A stretch of 64,000 nucleotides of DNA from Linanthus parryae (taxonomy: Eukaryota > Streptophyta > Magnoliopsida > Ericales > Polemoniaceae), in NCBI GenBank assembly GCA_023055425.1, contig JALGPY010000001.1:109535057-109599056 (forward strand), read 5' to 3'. Under the pieces are notes generated by a model. It worked only from the letters and a program-made list of their open reading frames with translations, was not told the DNA's origin and searched no databases. The translations under genes were made by a program, and so were the position numbers. Of the stretch, positions 1 to 12,574 are shown piece by piece. The number at the start of each line of letters is the position of its first letter. Position 1 is the stretch's first letter.

Positions 1-697
1 AAGAAACCAAATTCTTACATTTCAAAATATGGCTTACACTTTTAGACGTGACAACTTTCCGAAATCTAATTGCATAGACTATTCGACTTGGTACGATATC
101 ATTTTTCAGAAACTTTGACCATGATTCTGGAAACTTGATTTTGTGAATCTGACATCAAGACCATATCAGATTTGTCTCGTCGAGATACACAATTTTAATA
201 TATGAATCGCCTTGATCCGAGGTCTATAGCTCCAGATATCCTTCGAAAACCGAAGTCAGAATTTGTACAAAATTCTGTTACAAAGCAGAAACTTTGAACA
301 ACGATATCTTGAGTTTTACAACTCCGATTGATGCACCGTTGTCACCCACTTCTTCATTTTTTCGTTATCTACAATTTTCATGTTTTACGAAAATTGATCC
401 GATATCGTTATCAATGTCTAAACGACAAAAAACAATTCTGCCCCCAACTTATGCACTGAATTTTTGCGTAGCGAAATTCACTCTCCAATGATACAAATCG
501 GTAAACCATATTTTTCATGTAATGAGTGCTATAAAAACTCTTTGCAACTCGTTGTATTAATGAGTGCTATAAAAACTCTTTAATACAACAATCTGTGAGT
601 ACTTTGAAACTCTCAGATTTACAAAAAAATTAATTAAGCCCCACTTGAAAACCAAAGAAGCGCCAAAAACTAGTTTCGACACATAAAGGCTTAAGAT
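1..697. other. AT-rich DNA without a recognised gene
   Basis: No coding region is supported here. The only structure I see is a 23-base direct repeat (AATGAGTGCTATAAAAACTC plus TTT) at 521-543 and 559-581. The short open frame at 294-491 has no recognisable domain. The stretch may be the interior of the LTR element whose end lies at 698, but I see no primer-binding site or polypurine tract at that junction. Confidence 0.5.
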
Positions 698-1472
698 TGT
701 TGGAGAACAATCGAAACTGGACCGAAAATAAGAAGATAGATAAGAAGCAGAAACATAATTGTGTGATAGAAAGTAACTAAGTAATGACGAATTGAAATAC
801 TTCCAAAAGTCGTCGAATATGAATAGTAATTAGAAACGATCTTGAGCATTGGCTCGGTGTCCTTAAGGCTTTATTTGCTCCCTTTGGTACTGCTTGATCC
901 AGAACAAACCGCCTCCCAGGATAACCGTCTCTCACTGTGCAAGAAGTCAATACACCACTTACACCCTACGAACCGCAATGGCATGGTACCTCTCTTGAAG
1001 AAATAGAATTAGAATATAGGTATTCAAATTCTGAAAGTTGAAGGTTCTACAAAGTCTAGGAGGACTTTGTAGGGAATTAGGAGAGTAGAAGGAAATATTG
1101 AAATACACAAATGGGTGGAGAAACCCTCTATTTATAATAGAGTAGGTGACCCTTCAAAGGGGTGTAAATGAATAGATGTGTCTATTCATGGTAATAACTA
1201 ACTTTGGATGTTAGTAACTAACAATAACTAACTTTGGTCGATAACTAATAAACTTATTAGCAATCCAACAATTATTAATTTGCAACTTTAATTAATAACG
1301 CACCCGAAGTTAAATTGCGTCTATCGAATGACCTATTTCCACACCCATTATTTACAATAATTTTAATTCACCCGTAACTTATTTTGGACAACTCTCAATT
1401 GCAGATTTACCATCTCCGAATGAGAATTAAACTATACATATTTTACTATCCAAAATTTAAAGTTTTCCAACA
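698..1472 (-). repeat. Probable orphan LTR of a retrotransposon
   Basis: The segment begins TGTTGGA and ends TCCAACA, the inverted TG...CA ends of a plant LTR. On the minus strand it holds a TATA box (TATAAATAGAGGG, around 1127-1140) about 350 bases from its minus-strand start, where an LTR promoter would lie. The five flanking bases differ (AAGAT left, GTTTA right). It is therefore either one end of a degraded element or a solo LTR whose target duplication has been lost. No second copy was seen in the window. Family not determined. Confidence 0.5.
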
Positions 1473-2394
1473 GTTTACACTGGCATACGAATCATGTTGG
1501 GGAGACCTTATGTAAGAACAGTACTACTGATTGCATAGTATTTGATATACGTTCAATTTTATACGCAGAAAATCTTTAAATTTGCCAAACTCCAATGAAT
1601 CATAAAAATGCAACCAATTAAATCCTTTAAAGTTCCTCCACCACCTTTAAACGTAAAATACCCGTACCTTCATGGAGGATTTTGGACCAATATTCCATTG
1701 ACAAAACAATGACAATTGGTTGAGGCCACCGATATTTGGTATTTGGTATATGTCGAACTGACTGTTTCTTTTTTCTTTACTTTATTTTGAGGACTTATCT
1801 GTTTGTCGAATTGACTGGTTTATTTGCAGACAAAGAGGAACCAAATAGCAAACTGATAAGTTGTTTTATTCTTAATCTATTAATTAGGGAATTGATTCTT
1901 CCACCGGTTAATAGTGATGGTTATACCGGATTTTAGTTGACGTCACATTTTTACCCTCGTTAATAAATTAGTTCATTTTAATCATTTAATGTAGAACATT
2001 TTGTTTTTCCCATTAAATTTGACTCTCCATTTTTACAGTACGGATTTTCGAATTTGTGATACCCTACATATTAATCAGTATTTTCAATTGGTCTCTTAAT
2101 TTCTTCTGACAATGAGTTTTGGCGAGCCTTAGTAAAAGAAAGAAAATATGTTGTTCCAGTTCTCCATTGGCACCGCGTTACGGCACGGCCCTAATCTAAT
2201 TTGATATTTGACTTGGAAAAAGATGAGTTAAGTTTCTTCGTCATATCTCTATAACCAACAATCGAAATCTGACATAGGAACAATCTTCTGATTAGCTTCT
2301 CTATTGTCAAAGGCGAGAAGCTAAGTGAAAATTCCCGTTTTTTCCTAATTGCTACTTCGAAAACAAATACCAATCATCGGATCTCCGAGTTTTT
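1473..2394. other. Intergenic DNA, nothing recognised
   Basis: AT-rich sequence between the orphan LTR and the terminal inverted repeat at 2395. Short open frames at 1736-1936 (+) and 2191-2373 (-) show no domain or codon pattern worth calling. Confidence 0.5.
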
Positions 2395-2650
2395 CACTAA
2401 ACTGGCCCGCTTTGGGGCGCCAAAAACAGATCAAACCCCCACTAGGGAAGAAATGACAATCTGGACCTGTTTTGAAATCGACAGTACTAAGATCGGTTCT
2501 TGAAAAGAAAACTGGCTTTGGTATTGTCGGTTTTAACTTTTCACCAGCCCGATTTAAAACCGGTGGTAGCTCTATCGGTTTTAAGAACCGACTTTACCAA
2601 TGTCGGCTTTGCTTCTGTATAACCGATTGTATTAACATCGGTTTCATACT
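2395..2650 (+). repeat. Left terminal inverted repeat
   Basis: Begins CACTAAACTG and contains a conserved block near 2415-2450 (GGCGCCAAAAA, then CAAACCCCCACTAGGGAAG). A run of AACCGA/TCGGTT motifs follows. It pairs with the reverse complement of 12915-13173. Confidence 0.75.
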
Positions 2651-2905
2651 TGAAGGTTTTAAACCCTTATCTTCTCATTCGTTGGACACAAATCAACATC
2701 CCTCTGTGTCTCCCGTTCGTCCTCCTCTCTGTGTCTCCCGACGGACGAAGAAGCCAAGACCAAGACCTTCTCTCCGGCGACCTCACCGCCAGAATCAGGC
2801 AACACCATCGCCGCCGTATTCCTTCCCAACCCAGGCGAACTTTTCCGCGGCCATCCTCGCCGGAATCAGACGATTCTTCTCCCTCTCTCCGAACTGTGCA
2901 TGTAA

Positions 2906-2941
2906 TTCTTCTTCTTCTTCTTCTTCTTCTTCTTCTTCTTT
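2906..2941 (+). repeat. (TTC)n microsatellite
   Basis: About twelve TTC units lie just upstream of the first recognisable PMD codons, in what would be the 5' leader or intron of that gene. Confidence 0.9.
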
Positions 2942-3884
2942 GAAATTACGTATATACTTTCGTGTTCCTAACTAAATCATGTTATGCTGATGGTATGGGA
3001 TCCTTACGCAGGAGATGTTATGCAGTCACCGCCGCCGGAGTGTGTAGCAGGAGAGGGTGTCTGGCGTGCCAAGACACCACTGATATGCTTCGAAATCGTA
3101 GAGCACTACTTCCCCGACCGAGTATTGCGTCAGTTCAGCATGCAACAACAACCCCCCCCCTCAGACCTGAGCCCAGCATTGACATGCACAAGATGGACAT
3201 ACGCGGGAGCCATGATGGACTGGGATACGAAGTAGGCGTCTCATATTCTCCAGTGGAACGACATGCTGAGCAGTGTCGTCGCAGCCCCCCCAGTCGTCGG
3301 TCCTATGCAGGCAACAGATCCGTACATGGAGTGGTACCGGAGGGTGACACGACTACTGATGCATCCGCCTGCCCCTCCGGCCAGTCATGACGGTTTTACC
3401 ACCGCCGGGTCGCATCATACCATTCTGGTACACACAGTCACTATTACATAATTTATTTCAAAGTAAACTGATAAATTGTATATTTGAGAGCTTTATTTTC
3501 AACTACTTTCTATTTGTAGGTCCAGGCACTACAGATGGTTTGGCGCATAGCGGACGACCATCTAGCAGTAGACGAGCTCCCCTTACACCAGGCTGGGTGG
3601 AGAGAGGTTCGAGAGATTTGCAGGTCCGCGACTGATCAGACGGTGGGGATTGATGTGATGCAGGCGACACAGGTGGTAGGTACCCAACATGATGCACCTT
3701 CCAGCAGTGACCCCACGACTGCACCACCTACCGTGACGCTACACAAGCCCAGGCGTAAGAAGCGCGGCTGTGGCTCATCTACAGTTCAGACAGATCCGGT
3801 CGTGGAGACCCTCGTTGATGAGCCCGAGTACGACATCACTGTCACATCCACTCCACAACCACCGCCGCCGCCGTCGCCTACCAC

Positions 3885-4055
3885 CACATCCCCTCCACCT
3901 ACAACTATCACCACACACACATCCACTCCACCAGGACCACTACCTACCACCACATCCCCTCCACCTACACCTATCACCACACACACATCCACTCCAACAC
4001 CACCAGCACCTCCACCACCACCTACCACCACATCCACTCCAGTACCACCGACCAC
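3885..4055 (+). repeat. Coding Pro/Thr/Ser repeat in the PMD gene
   Basis: A unit of about 63-66 bases starting CTACCACCACATCC repeats near 3890, 3953 and 4021 (the last is partial). It encodes a proline-, threonine- and serine-rich linker that separates the PMD from the basic C-terminal tail. Confidence 0.8.
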
Positions 4056-4290
4056 TTTCATCACGCAGTCTGAGGGTAAGTCATTATACGAATCAATTGA
4101 TATATTTTTTTACATGTTTTTTAAATATAATCTTGTATTCTAACAAATTTCGGTGATGTAGGGACGAGTAACTCCCCAACATTCGATCTCGTGATCGATC
4201 TCTCGCAACCGACGGATGTTATGTACCAAGTCACGCAAGTAACTCAAGAATCAATTGGTGAGGAAATACCGCGGTTGCCTAGAGGATCTC

Positions 4291-5876
4291 TGTTGGGTTT
4301 TGACGTAGGTTACGTAGCGGAATAATTTTTTTTTAATCCTACTCAAATACCACCAAGGATCACAGGTGAAGCATCATAACATGATGAAAGGAAGAAAGGT
4401 TACATCAGTCATGCTAGGCTGGTGACGATCACATACAAAGAATTGTATCTTTGTCTCTACGGTATCCACACGAATAGACCTCAACCGGGTTTCTTCTCCA
4501 GTGGTGCTAGCAATCTGAGAAGAAGGATGAACTTGGACATGCATGGGATGGATCACATCCATCTACGCGTCAAAGAGAGGAAACGTCATCTCCATACCGT
4601 GGGCACAAGAGGGGGAGGCGGCAATGATGGCTGATGGCTCCATGGGAGGGGCGGCTAGGGCTTGGCCGAACCCCTATGGGAAGAAAACTCATTTTATTCC
4701 TTTTCTATCTAGCTCTCTAGTAAACTGTGTTGCGTAGGATTTTGTTAAGCATGAATTCTCATAGCCTACAAATCCTATTATTAGCTAGAGAAATTCACAT
4801 TTTCCCATAAATCCAACAATGTGGGATTAATTAAGTATGAATTCTCATAGCTTATAGATCCTATTTATACCTAGAGATATTCACCTTTGCCCATAAATCC
4901 GTCAATGTGGGACTAGTTACATTTTAGCCCAGAATTGCTATTTAGTCCAATTAATGAGCTCAGTTTACACTTTAGTGCAATTAATTCATTATTGCTATTT
5001 AGTCAACTAATTAGCTATAATCCCAGCTTGATATATTATTGTGTGTGACCCTCTAGGTTCCCAATTACGTGGCAATAATAATAATTATTACAAACACTGA
5101 TCGGTATCTAGCAATACAACAATGCTCCCAGGTAATAGGAATGTAAGTGATCTGACTAACCTCTGTGACCAATGTTACAGTGTTGTATAATCCCTTTGTC
5201 TCATCTATCCGGATTGGACACAATACATGGAGTGTCATACTTGTATATCCAATCCATAGTTTCTCGATCTGTGAGTAGACTTGGATAAACAAATAACATC
5301 AATATCCCATATTTATTTATTCGAACATGGCCATGCATTTTCCTAAGTCTCACTCATCGAGTGGCCATGGATATTTACTCCCGTCATGTGGGAGGGTCAA
5401 ATACTCTCTACATCACTACGATCTCTCAGCTTGCTTCATATCATGTCTGATTAAAGACTTTATAGTTACCCAGTTACGGTGTAACGTTCGACGATATCAA
5501 AACATGATAATTCACAACTAGAATATCTAGTGACTTCAAGTCTAAGGATCACAACACCATTGTCACAATGAGAAGCGCTTGTGACATTCACATAACTCCC
5601 ATGTAGCCTTCTCATGGTGGGTCAATCCAGTACGCCATTACTCCTAATGCGTACCCATGTGTTGGATCGTGATATCTCCATATCAATCCAACCCCATACT
5701 AGTCTATAGTTGATCGTCCTGTTAATCAATATAGTTGACTATGGATATTCAAGAATATAAACTTATATTCTAAGGACTTCGTTCATGTTAGCATATCTCC
5801 ATATCGATAGCATAATGAATAGTAAGTCTATTAAATGTCACGAAAAATTGATTGCCTCTAGGGTACAATTCCAACA
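4291..5876 (-). repeat. Copia-1 3' LTR (left)
   Basis: About 1586 bases, starting TGTTGGG and ending CCAACA. It is nearly colinear with 11017-12574. Its outer border is the ATCTC target copy, and its inner border is the purine tract at 5877-5889 (minus strand). Confidence 0.92.
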
Positions 5877-5889
5877 GTCTCCCACTTGC
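5877..5889 (-). other. Copia-1 polypurine tract
   Basis: Minus-strand GCAAGTGGGAGAC directly abuts the LTR, as expected for the plus-strand primer of a Copia element. Confidence 0.75.
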
Positions 5890-5949
5890 ACTAGAGTCAA
5901 TTTGGTGCATCCTATGCCTATTAACCTATTGCGGCCCTCACGCTTTCAG

Positions 5950-7950
5950 TGCGCAAGAGGTAAGAGAGACATATGCTGGTACTTTGCATATATTCACATC
6001 TCCTCTATCGACAATCGAATGAGATCGAATATTCTGAGTATTTGCATCTAATGCAACAATACACTCAGTCCTCTGTGATAAAATCGACAACTGAATCTTG
6101 TCTGGAACCTTTCCAGCTCACAGTCCCTCAACTAAGGCAAAACACAAAACCTGACTATTTCTGGAATCATCCTTGTTGGATTGGAAGTTCGCATCATTGT
6201 AACTCCTTAAATTGAACCCTTCCTATCCTACATCTATCAAGAATTCATCCTTAGTTCGTCTCAAGTACGTAAGGATTTTTCTTGATCAATATCCAATGAC
6301 TCTCATCTGGATATAACTGGTATCTTTATGTCATTCTCAAATGACATGTCTGGCCCTAGCACATAACATGGCGTATCCTATGAATCATATTCATACGGTC
6401 CCTCTCAATCTAATTGGGAAGACAATTAGTCTTCCAAAGACTAACTCCATGTGACATAGGTAAGAATCCATATTCTTTCATGTTGAACCATTTCAACACC
6501 TTTGTCATTATATGCACTTTGAATTAAGCCGTACAACATTATTGATCTATCTCCATAGATTTTATAAGTGGCTTTGCCTAAGACATTTCATTGAAAATCG
6601 ATTCCCCAGCCAATCTTTACCAGATTGCAGAGTAGGGACATCATTCCCAATGAATAGTATGTCAACCACATACAAGACCAGAAACACAACTGTGCTCCCA
6701 CTAACCTTCTTATAAACACAAGATTATTCTTCATTCTTGATTTAATCAAACCATTTGATTGCATCATTGAATCGAATATTTCAACTCCAAGAAGCTTGAT
6801 TCAATCTGTAGACAGATTGCTACAAGCAAGATGCAAATGGATTTAAGCATCGTAACTGGGAAAAGATTTCGCCGTAGTCCATACTATAAACTTACAGGAA
6901 ATCTTTAGTTACCGTTCGTCCCTTAGAAGTAATCCTATTACCCTCCATGTTAATTTTCCTTAAAACCCACTTGCACCAATGGGTCATAACCTTTTAGGTG
7001 GTTCCAACAAAGCCCATACTTTCTTGGTATACATGGATTCCATTTCATATCTCATGGCCTTAAGCCATTCTTGAGAGTTTGGCCCACTTGTGGCCTTTTC
7101 ATAGGTTGTAGGCTCATCTCCATGAGCAATATATCACAGGATTATGAGAAATCCATATTTCCACAACACCTTGTGATCCTACTTATGTTCCATCAAAGGA
7201 TGAATGTTTTGTTGTGGTTCTTGAACTCCTTCAAGTTCTACTATCCTCCTACTGTTTCTTTTAGAGACAACTTTCCTTTTAGAAACACAGCGATTTAAGC
7301 AACAAACACTTTGTCCTCGATTGGATTTTAGAAATAATATGCTTTCAAATATTCTACAAAAATACATTTATCCGAATTGGGCCCAAATTTATCTGTAAAC
7401 ACTTTACATAAACTTTACAATCCCAAATATTTATGAAATACTAGGACACCTCCTAGTCCATATCACATATGATGTATTCATAACTGTTTTGATGGAACAA
7501 GGTTAAGGGCGAAATTGCTATAAGTAGAGCATAGCCTCAAAAGTAAATTGGAAGTTCTTGTTTGACATATCATAACCGAACCGTTTTCAACAAGGTCTGA
7601 TTTCGCCTTCAGACACGCCATTCCTTAATGGTGTTCTAGGTGGATTGAGTTTAGATCATATCTATCACTCCTCTAGATGCTTTTCAAACCCTTGACTTAA
7701 GCATCCACATCCACGATCTAATCGTAGAGTCTTGATACTCTTGCCAAGCTAGTTTTCTACTTCATTCCTGAATTCCTTTGAACCTTTCAAAGAATTATGA
7801 TTTTTTCTTCATAAGACCCAAATCCATATCTACTGAATAAGTAAATATGATGAAGTACCAAAACCATCTCTAGCACTTGTACTTAGTGGTTCATATACAT
7901 CAGTATGTGTGAGTCCAAAAGATCATATCTTTACCCAATAAATAAGTCTC
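5950..7950 (-). pseudogene. Copia-1 pol remnant: integrase, RT, RNase H
   Basis: Six-frame fragments on the minus strand show Copia pol in order. Near 7590-7640 is an integrase motif of the TPxxNGVSE type. Near 6950-7090 is the start of the RT region (EWLKAMRYEMESMY). Near 6590-6690 is the RT active-site neighbourhood, degraded from YVDD to YVVD and followed by IGNDVPTLQSG. Stops and frameshifts separate all of these, so no functional polyprotein can be made. The RNase H part (about 5950-6450) is only inferred from position. Confidence 0.75.
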
Positions 7951-8248
7951 ACATGTCTCAAATGATTCATAATCAAATGAGTCTAGAAATCATCTATATG
8001 GAGTATAGAAATGTGTTCTCATTCACGTGGCGTAAATTACAATGCCAAAGTCATATCATTTATGTTATAGCTGAATTTATCATGATCAAGGATCTACAAT
8101 CCATTAGGCAAATTAGCATTACAATAATGCATTTTATTAAATAAATAGAACAAAATTTGTCCATTATTGTAATAGGAGAATCTTTTATTGTCCAAACAAG
8201 AAATTGTGATAATAATCCTACTCATAGCAGGGACATAATCGTACTTGT

Positions 8249-8440
8249 CTAATTCATAGATAATTCTAAAAGGTGGAGATAATTTCCTACGGCTAATTCA
8301 GCAACCCATGCTTCATTGCCCCACGTGTAGGTGTATCTCTTCCTTGTCCAATTGTCTTCTTCTCTTGAGATCCTGCACATTTCTATAAATGTGAGATCCT
8401 CATCTAGTATCAAATACCTATGATGAAGAGATAGACACAT
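8249..8440 (-). pseudogene. Copia-1 protease-region remnant
   Basis: A 63-residue minus-strand fragment contains GNEAWVAELAVGNYLHL, which resembles the segment between protease and integrase in Copia polyproteins. The upstream active-site segment is not readable. Its position between the gag-side and integrase-side remnants fits this call. Confidence 0.5.
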
Positions 8441-8639
8441 TGACCTTTTATAACAAAGATACCTTCAATTGGAATCATAATTCCCTTTTCTTCCATGTAC
8501 TTTGGGCAATTTCTCTTCCACTTCACTACCCTTCTAGCACTTTGTTCAGCGGTTCTCAATCATATTAAGAAATTTGCCTTTGAACAAAACTTCTAAATGC
8601 ATCCAATGCAATTCTTGGTCCAATTGGGAGAATAATTCC

Positions 8640-9700
8640 TTATTCTTTATCTTTGTAATAGATAACTCCCATCTTCTAAGATTTCAATCTTATTGAAATA
8701 GCTTAGTTGCGTTTGATATCTTACTAAGCAATCACACATTACTAGCTTGTGCAGCCACGTCACATCTTGATGGATTAAGTCGCCTTGCTTTGGCAAGCCC
8801 GAGCTTCATTACATCTTGATCATGACGAGTGCTAAGCAAGAGAAGGTAAAACGCAAATGGAGCAATACTTCAAACCTTTCATGTATAGCCGGCTCTTGAC
8901 AAGAGCTGCTTTAAATGTATGATCATATCATAAACCTCTAGGTTCTCATCTTGCTTCAAAATCTCAGAGTTCATGGTAGCTAACATGAGGCAAGTCACAT
9001 CCGAAAACCCATTCTTTGATGTTCCTCCCATTAGGTTTTAGTGTGTTTTGGTTGTTGGTGAAGGAAACTTCATGCTCTAGGATATACAACATTTTGCTTT
9101 TATTTGAGAACTATTCTCAATTTTATACCAATTTATTAAAACAGATTTCAGACAATCGATAATGTCGAGTTTGTTTGTTTAATGTCATAGGTATTCAACA
9201 CAAAAAGGATTGATAAAAATATTTGTGACGTTTTAACTATATTTAACAAGGACTTATATTATTAAATATAGCTCCCACTATTTTTCTCGGATTAATAGCT
9301 CTCACCATCAATGCGAAAAATATCATATACTTTCTAGTGGGCCAAGATCCATATTTCACCTCTTCCTGAGCCTGCTTTGGCACGTCACCCAAGAATTGGT
9401 TATTTAGGTATGAACACCTTCCAATTGCATCCATAGATAACTCTTGGTGAAACCGGGCAAATAACTCATTATTTATCTATCTCATAGATAATCCCAATTG
9501 CTATGCCTCTAAGTCATCAATCCAATTGAAACTACTTAGTTACGTTTAACCTCTTATTTCAACAATCACACATTACTTGCTTGTGTCGTCCGCAACACAC
9601 CATGGTAAATCAAAATCGCCTTGCTTTGGCAAGCCCGAAATTAATAAACTATGATCATGAAGGGCGTCAAAATAAGAGAAGGCCAAAACGTAATATTTCC
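8640..9700 (-). repeat. Duplicated cassette inside Copia-1
   Basis: Two blocks (about 8640-8880 and 9440-9700) share the same succession: AGATAA..., TTGAAA.AG.TTAGTT.CGTTT, CAATCACACATTACT, CGCCTTGCTTTGGCAAGCCCGA, then GATCATGA and AAGAGAAGG. They are direct copies about 820 bases apart, lying in the gag or leader part of the element. Confidence 0.75.
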
Positions 9701-11003
9701 TTTAAGGGATTTTAATAGTCATTACTTAATTGTTTGGTTGATCCCATCAACATGATCTACTTATTTGGATTGGGCAATCCACAATAAAAGACCAAACTTG
9801 TTTATTATTATCTTGTTACGTTTTGCATGCATCATCCATACATCAAAATAAAACAAGACATAAATAATAAACATCCACACAAATAAAATTAACGTGGCAT
9901 GGATGTGGCCCCTAAGACTAAGATATTACGAAGCCAATGATAACATCTATATGCCCTAAAGTGACAAGCTCATCTCCATGTGCCTCACCATACCTGCGCG
10001 TCCTAGGTGTGCAAGTCCTCCTTTGTCTTTGTGGCTTCTCGGTTCTTTGGTCTTATTCTCTATGCTCTTGGCTATTATCTAATTATCTAATTCTAGCTAG
10101 TATCTAAATTAAATAAATAAATAAAACCTTACATGTCGAGAAGATGATCAACTCGCAGGCCATAAGAACTAATTAACTATTACATTAATTTGATCAGATC
10201 GCAAGCTGTAAACCAAATCATAAAGTAAACATCCACAACCTAGGCGACAGCCATCCACCATGCAACAAAGCACATAATACAGTTAAAACAAATTTTAACG
10301 CGCTTGTTCAATTTTAATTAATTAAGTTGGGACACTAGGGGAAAAATTGTCAAAACCGTCGCGCTAGTCCAACTAGCTGAACCGAACTGACCCGCCAAAC
10401 CGGGCCCCCCCGATCGAACCAGCCCGCCCGGTCAAACCGTTCGGCTGGCCGAACCGACGTGGCCGGTCGGCTGGGTCGGCCCACGCAAGGGAAGGAGACG
10501 GTTCATCTAGGCCGAACCCCCATGTGGGTTAAAATCATAATTTTTCTCCTTCCCTCATGGCCAAACCCCAATGTGGGACAAAAACACCTTTTCTCCCTAC
10601 ATTGTGCCCAAACCCTAGCTTTATGTCACCAATTAATTTGTACATCATATGTACATGAAAAACACTAATTTTCACATCCGATGTAGAATTAGCTGATTTC
10701 CACATGACTCATATTCATGGCGTATCAAAATACACATATTAATTTTAATACAGTTTACGGTCAAACTGACAGAAACGGTCAAAACTGACAAATTTAATAT
10801 ATCAAATATATACCCAAAATTCATTATTTTCACATCCTATGTTAAATAATTGAATCTACACATGAATCACATTCATGGCGCATCGTAATACGCATATAAG
10901 TTTTGCTACAGTTTCACGGTCAATATGACAGAACGGTGTAAAACTAATAAAACTAAGAAAAGAGATAACCACATAAAATCATGTTATGCGCATTCGACCT
11001 GTC
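8880..11003 (-). other. Copia-1 gag and leader region, decayed
   Basis: Between the protease remnant and the primer-binding site I see no frame longer than about 70 codons. A 63-codon minus-strand frame at 9243-9434 may be a gag fragment, but I recognise no motif. Around 10380-10470 the sequence is locally GC-rich, with repeated GAACCG/CGGTC motifs. Confidence 0.45.
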
Positions 11004-11015
11004 GCTCTGATACCA
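11004..11015 (-). other. Copia-1 primer-binding site
   Basis: Minus-strand TGGTATCAGAGC, complementary to the 3' end of plant initiator tRNA-Met. It lies one base from the LTR end at 11017 and sets the minus-strand orientation of the element. Confidence 0.9.
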
Positions 11016-11016
11016 C

Positions 11017-12574
11017 TGTTGAGTTTTGACGTAGGTTACGCAGCGGAATAACAAAATTTTAATCCTACTCAAATCCCACCAAGGATCACAGGTAAAGCAT
11101 CATAACATGATGAAAGGAAGAAAGGTTACATCAGCCATGCCAGGTTGGTGACGATCACTTACAAAGAATAGTATATTTGTCTCTACGGTATCCACACGAA
11201 TAGACCTATGGTGCTAGCAATCTGAGAAGAAGGATGAACTTGGACATGCACGGGCTGGATCACATCCAACTACGCGTCAAAGAGAGGACACGTCATCTCC
11301 ATGCCGTGGGAACAAGAGGGGGAGGCGGCAATGATGGCCGACGACTCCATGGGAGGGGCGGCTAGGGCTTGGCCGAACCCCTATGGGAAGAAAACTCCTT
11401 TTCTTCCTTTTCTCTCTAGCTCTCTAGTAAACTGTGTTTTGTAGGGTTTTGTTAAGCATGAATTCTCATAGTCTACAAATCCTATTATAGCTAGAGAAAT
11501 TCACCTTTTCCCATAAATCCAACAATGTGGGATTAATTAAGTATGAATTCTCATATCTTATAAATCCTATTTATAGCTAGATATATTCACCTTTGCCCAT
11601 AAATCCACCAATGTGGGACTAGTTACACTCTAGCCCACAATTACTCTTTAGTCCAACTAATGAGCACAGTTTACACTTTAGTCCAATTTATTCATTATTG
11701 CTATTTGGTCCAACTAATTAGCAATAAACCCAGCTTGATCTATTATTGTGTGTGACCCTGTACGTTCCTAATTACGTGGCAGTAATAATAATTATTACAA
11801 ACACTGAGCGGTATCTAGCAATACATCAATGCTCCCAAGTAATAGGAACGTCAGTGATCTGACTAACCTCTGTGACCAATGTTACAGTGTTGTATAATCC
11901 ATTTGTCTCATCTATCCCGATTGGACACAAGACATGGAGTGTCACACTTGTATATCCAATCCATAGTTTCTCGATCTGTGAGTAGACTTAGATAAACAAA
12001 TAACATCAATATCCCATATTAATTTATTCGAGCATGGCCATGCATTTTCCTAAGTCTCACTCATCGAGTGGCCATGGATATTTACTCCCGTCATGTGGGA
12101 GGGAAAAATCCTCTCTACATCACTACGATCTCTCAGCTTGCTTCATATCATGTCTGATTAAAGCCTTTACAGTTACCCAGTTACGGTGTAACGTTTGACG
12201 ATATCAAAACATGATAATTCACAACTTGAATATCTAGTGACTTCAAGTCTAAGGATCACAACACCATTGTCACTATGAGAAGCGCTTGTGACATTTACAT
12301 AACTCCCATGTAGCCTTCTCATGGTGGGTCAATCCAGTACGCCATTACTCCTAATGCGTACCCATATGTTGGATCGTGATATCTCCATATCAATCCAACC
12401 CCATACTTGTCTATAGTTGATCGTCTTGTTAATCAATATAGTTGGCTAGGGATATTCAAGAATATAACCTTATATTCTAAGGACTTCATTCATGTTAGCA
12501 TATCTCCATATCGATAACATAATGAATAGTAAGTCTATTAAATGTCACGAAAAATTGATTGCCTCTAGGGAACA
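11017..12574 (-). repeat. Copia-1 5' LTR (right)
   Basis: About 1558 bases, starting TGTTGAG and ending GGAACA immediately before the target copy ATCTC. It matches the left LTR along its whole length, with a shortened outer end relative to the left copy. Confidence 0.92.

Larger units (their letters stand above)
4291..12574 (-). mobile_element. Copia-1: decayed LTR retrotransposon inserted in the PMD gene
   Basis: Two direct LTRs (4291-5876 and 11017-12574) both begin TGTTG and are flanked by the 5-bp duplication ATCTC (4286-4290 and 12575-12579). The primer-binding site next to the right LTR reads TGGTATCAGAGC on the minus strand, complementary to the 3' end of initiator tRNA-Met, so the element lies on the minus strand. 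A purine-rich tract borders the left LTR. Traces of gag, protease, integrase and RT occur in Copia order from right to left, but no long frame survives. The LTRs differ by scattered substitutions and small indels, so the insertion is not recent. Confidence 0.93.

Noticed and set aside
2472..2975. A 167-codon plus-strand ORF across the left terminal repeat and the TTC repeat
   Set aside because: Its first part is terminal-repeat DNA and its end is poly-Ser from the microsatellite. The real PMD codons start later in another frame.
3786..4064. Minus-strand Gly/Val-rich ORF
   Set aside because: It is the complement of the Pro/Thr repeat in the PMD gene.
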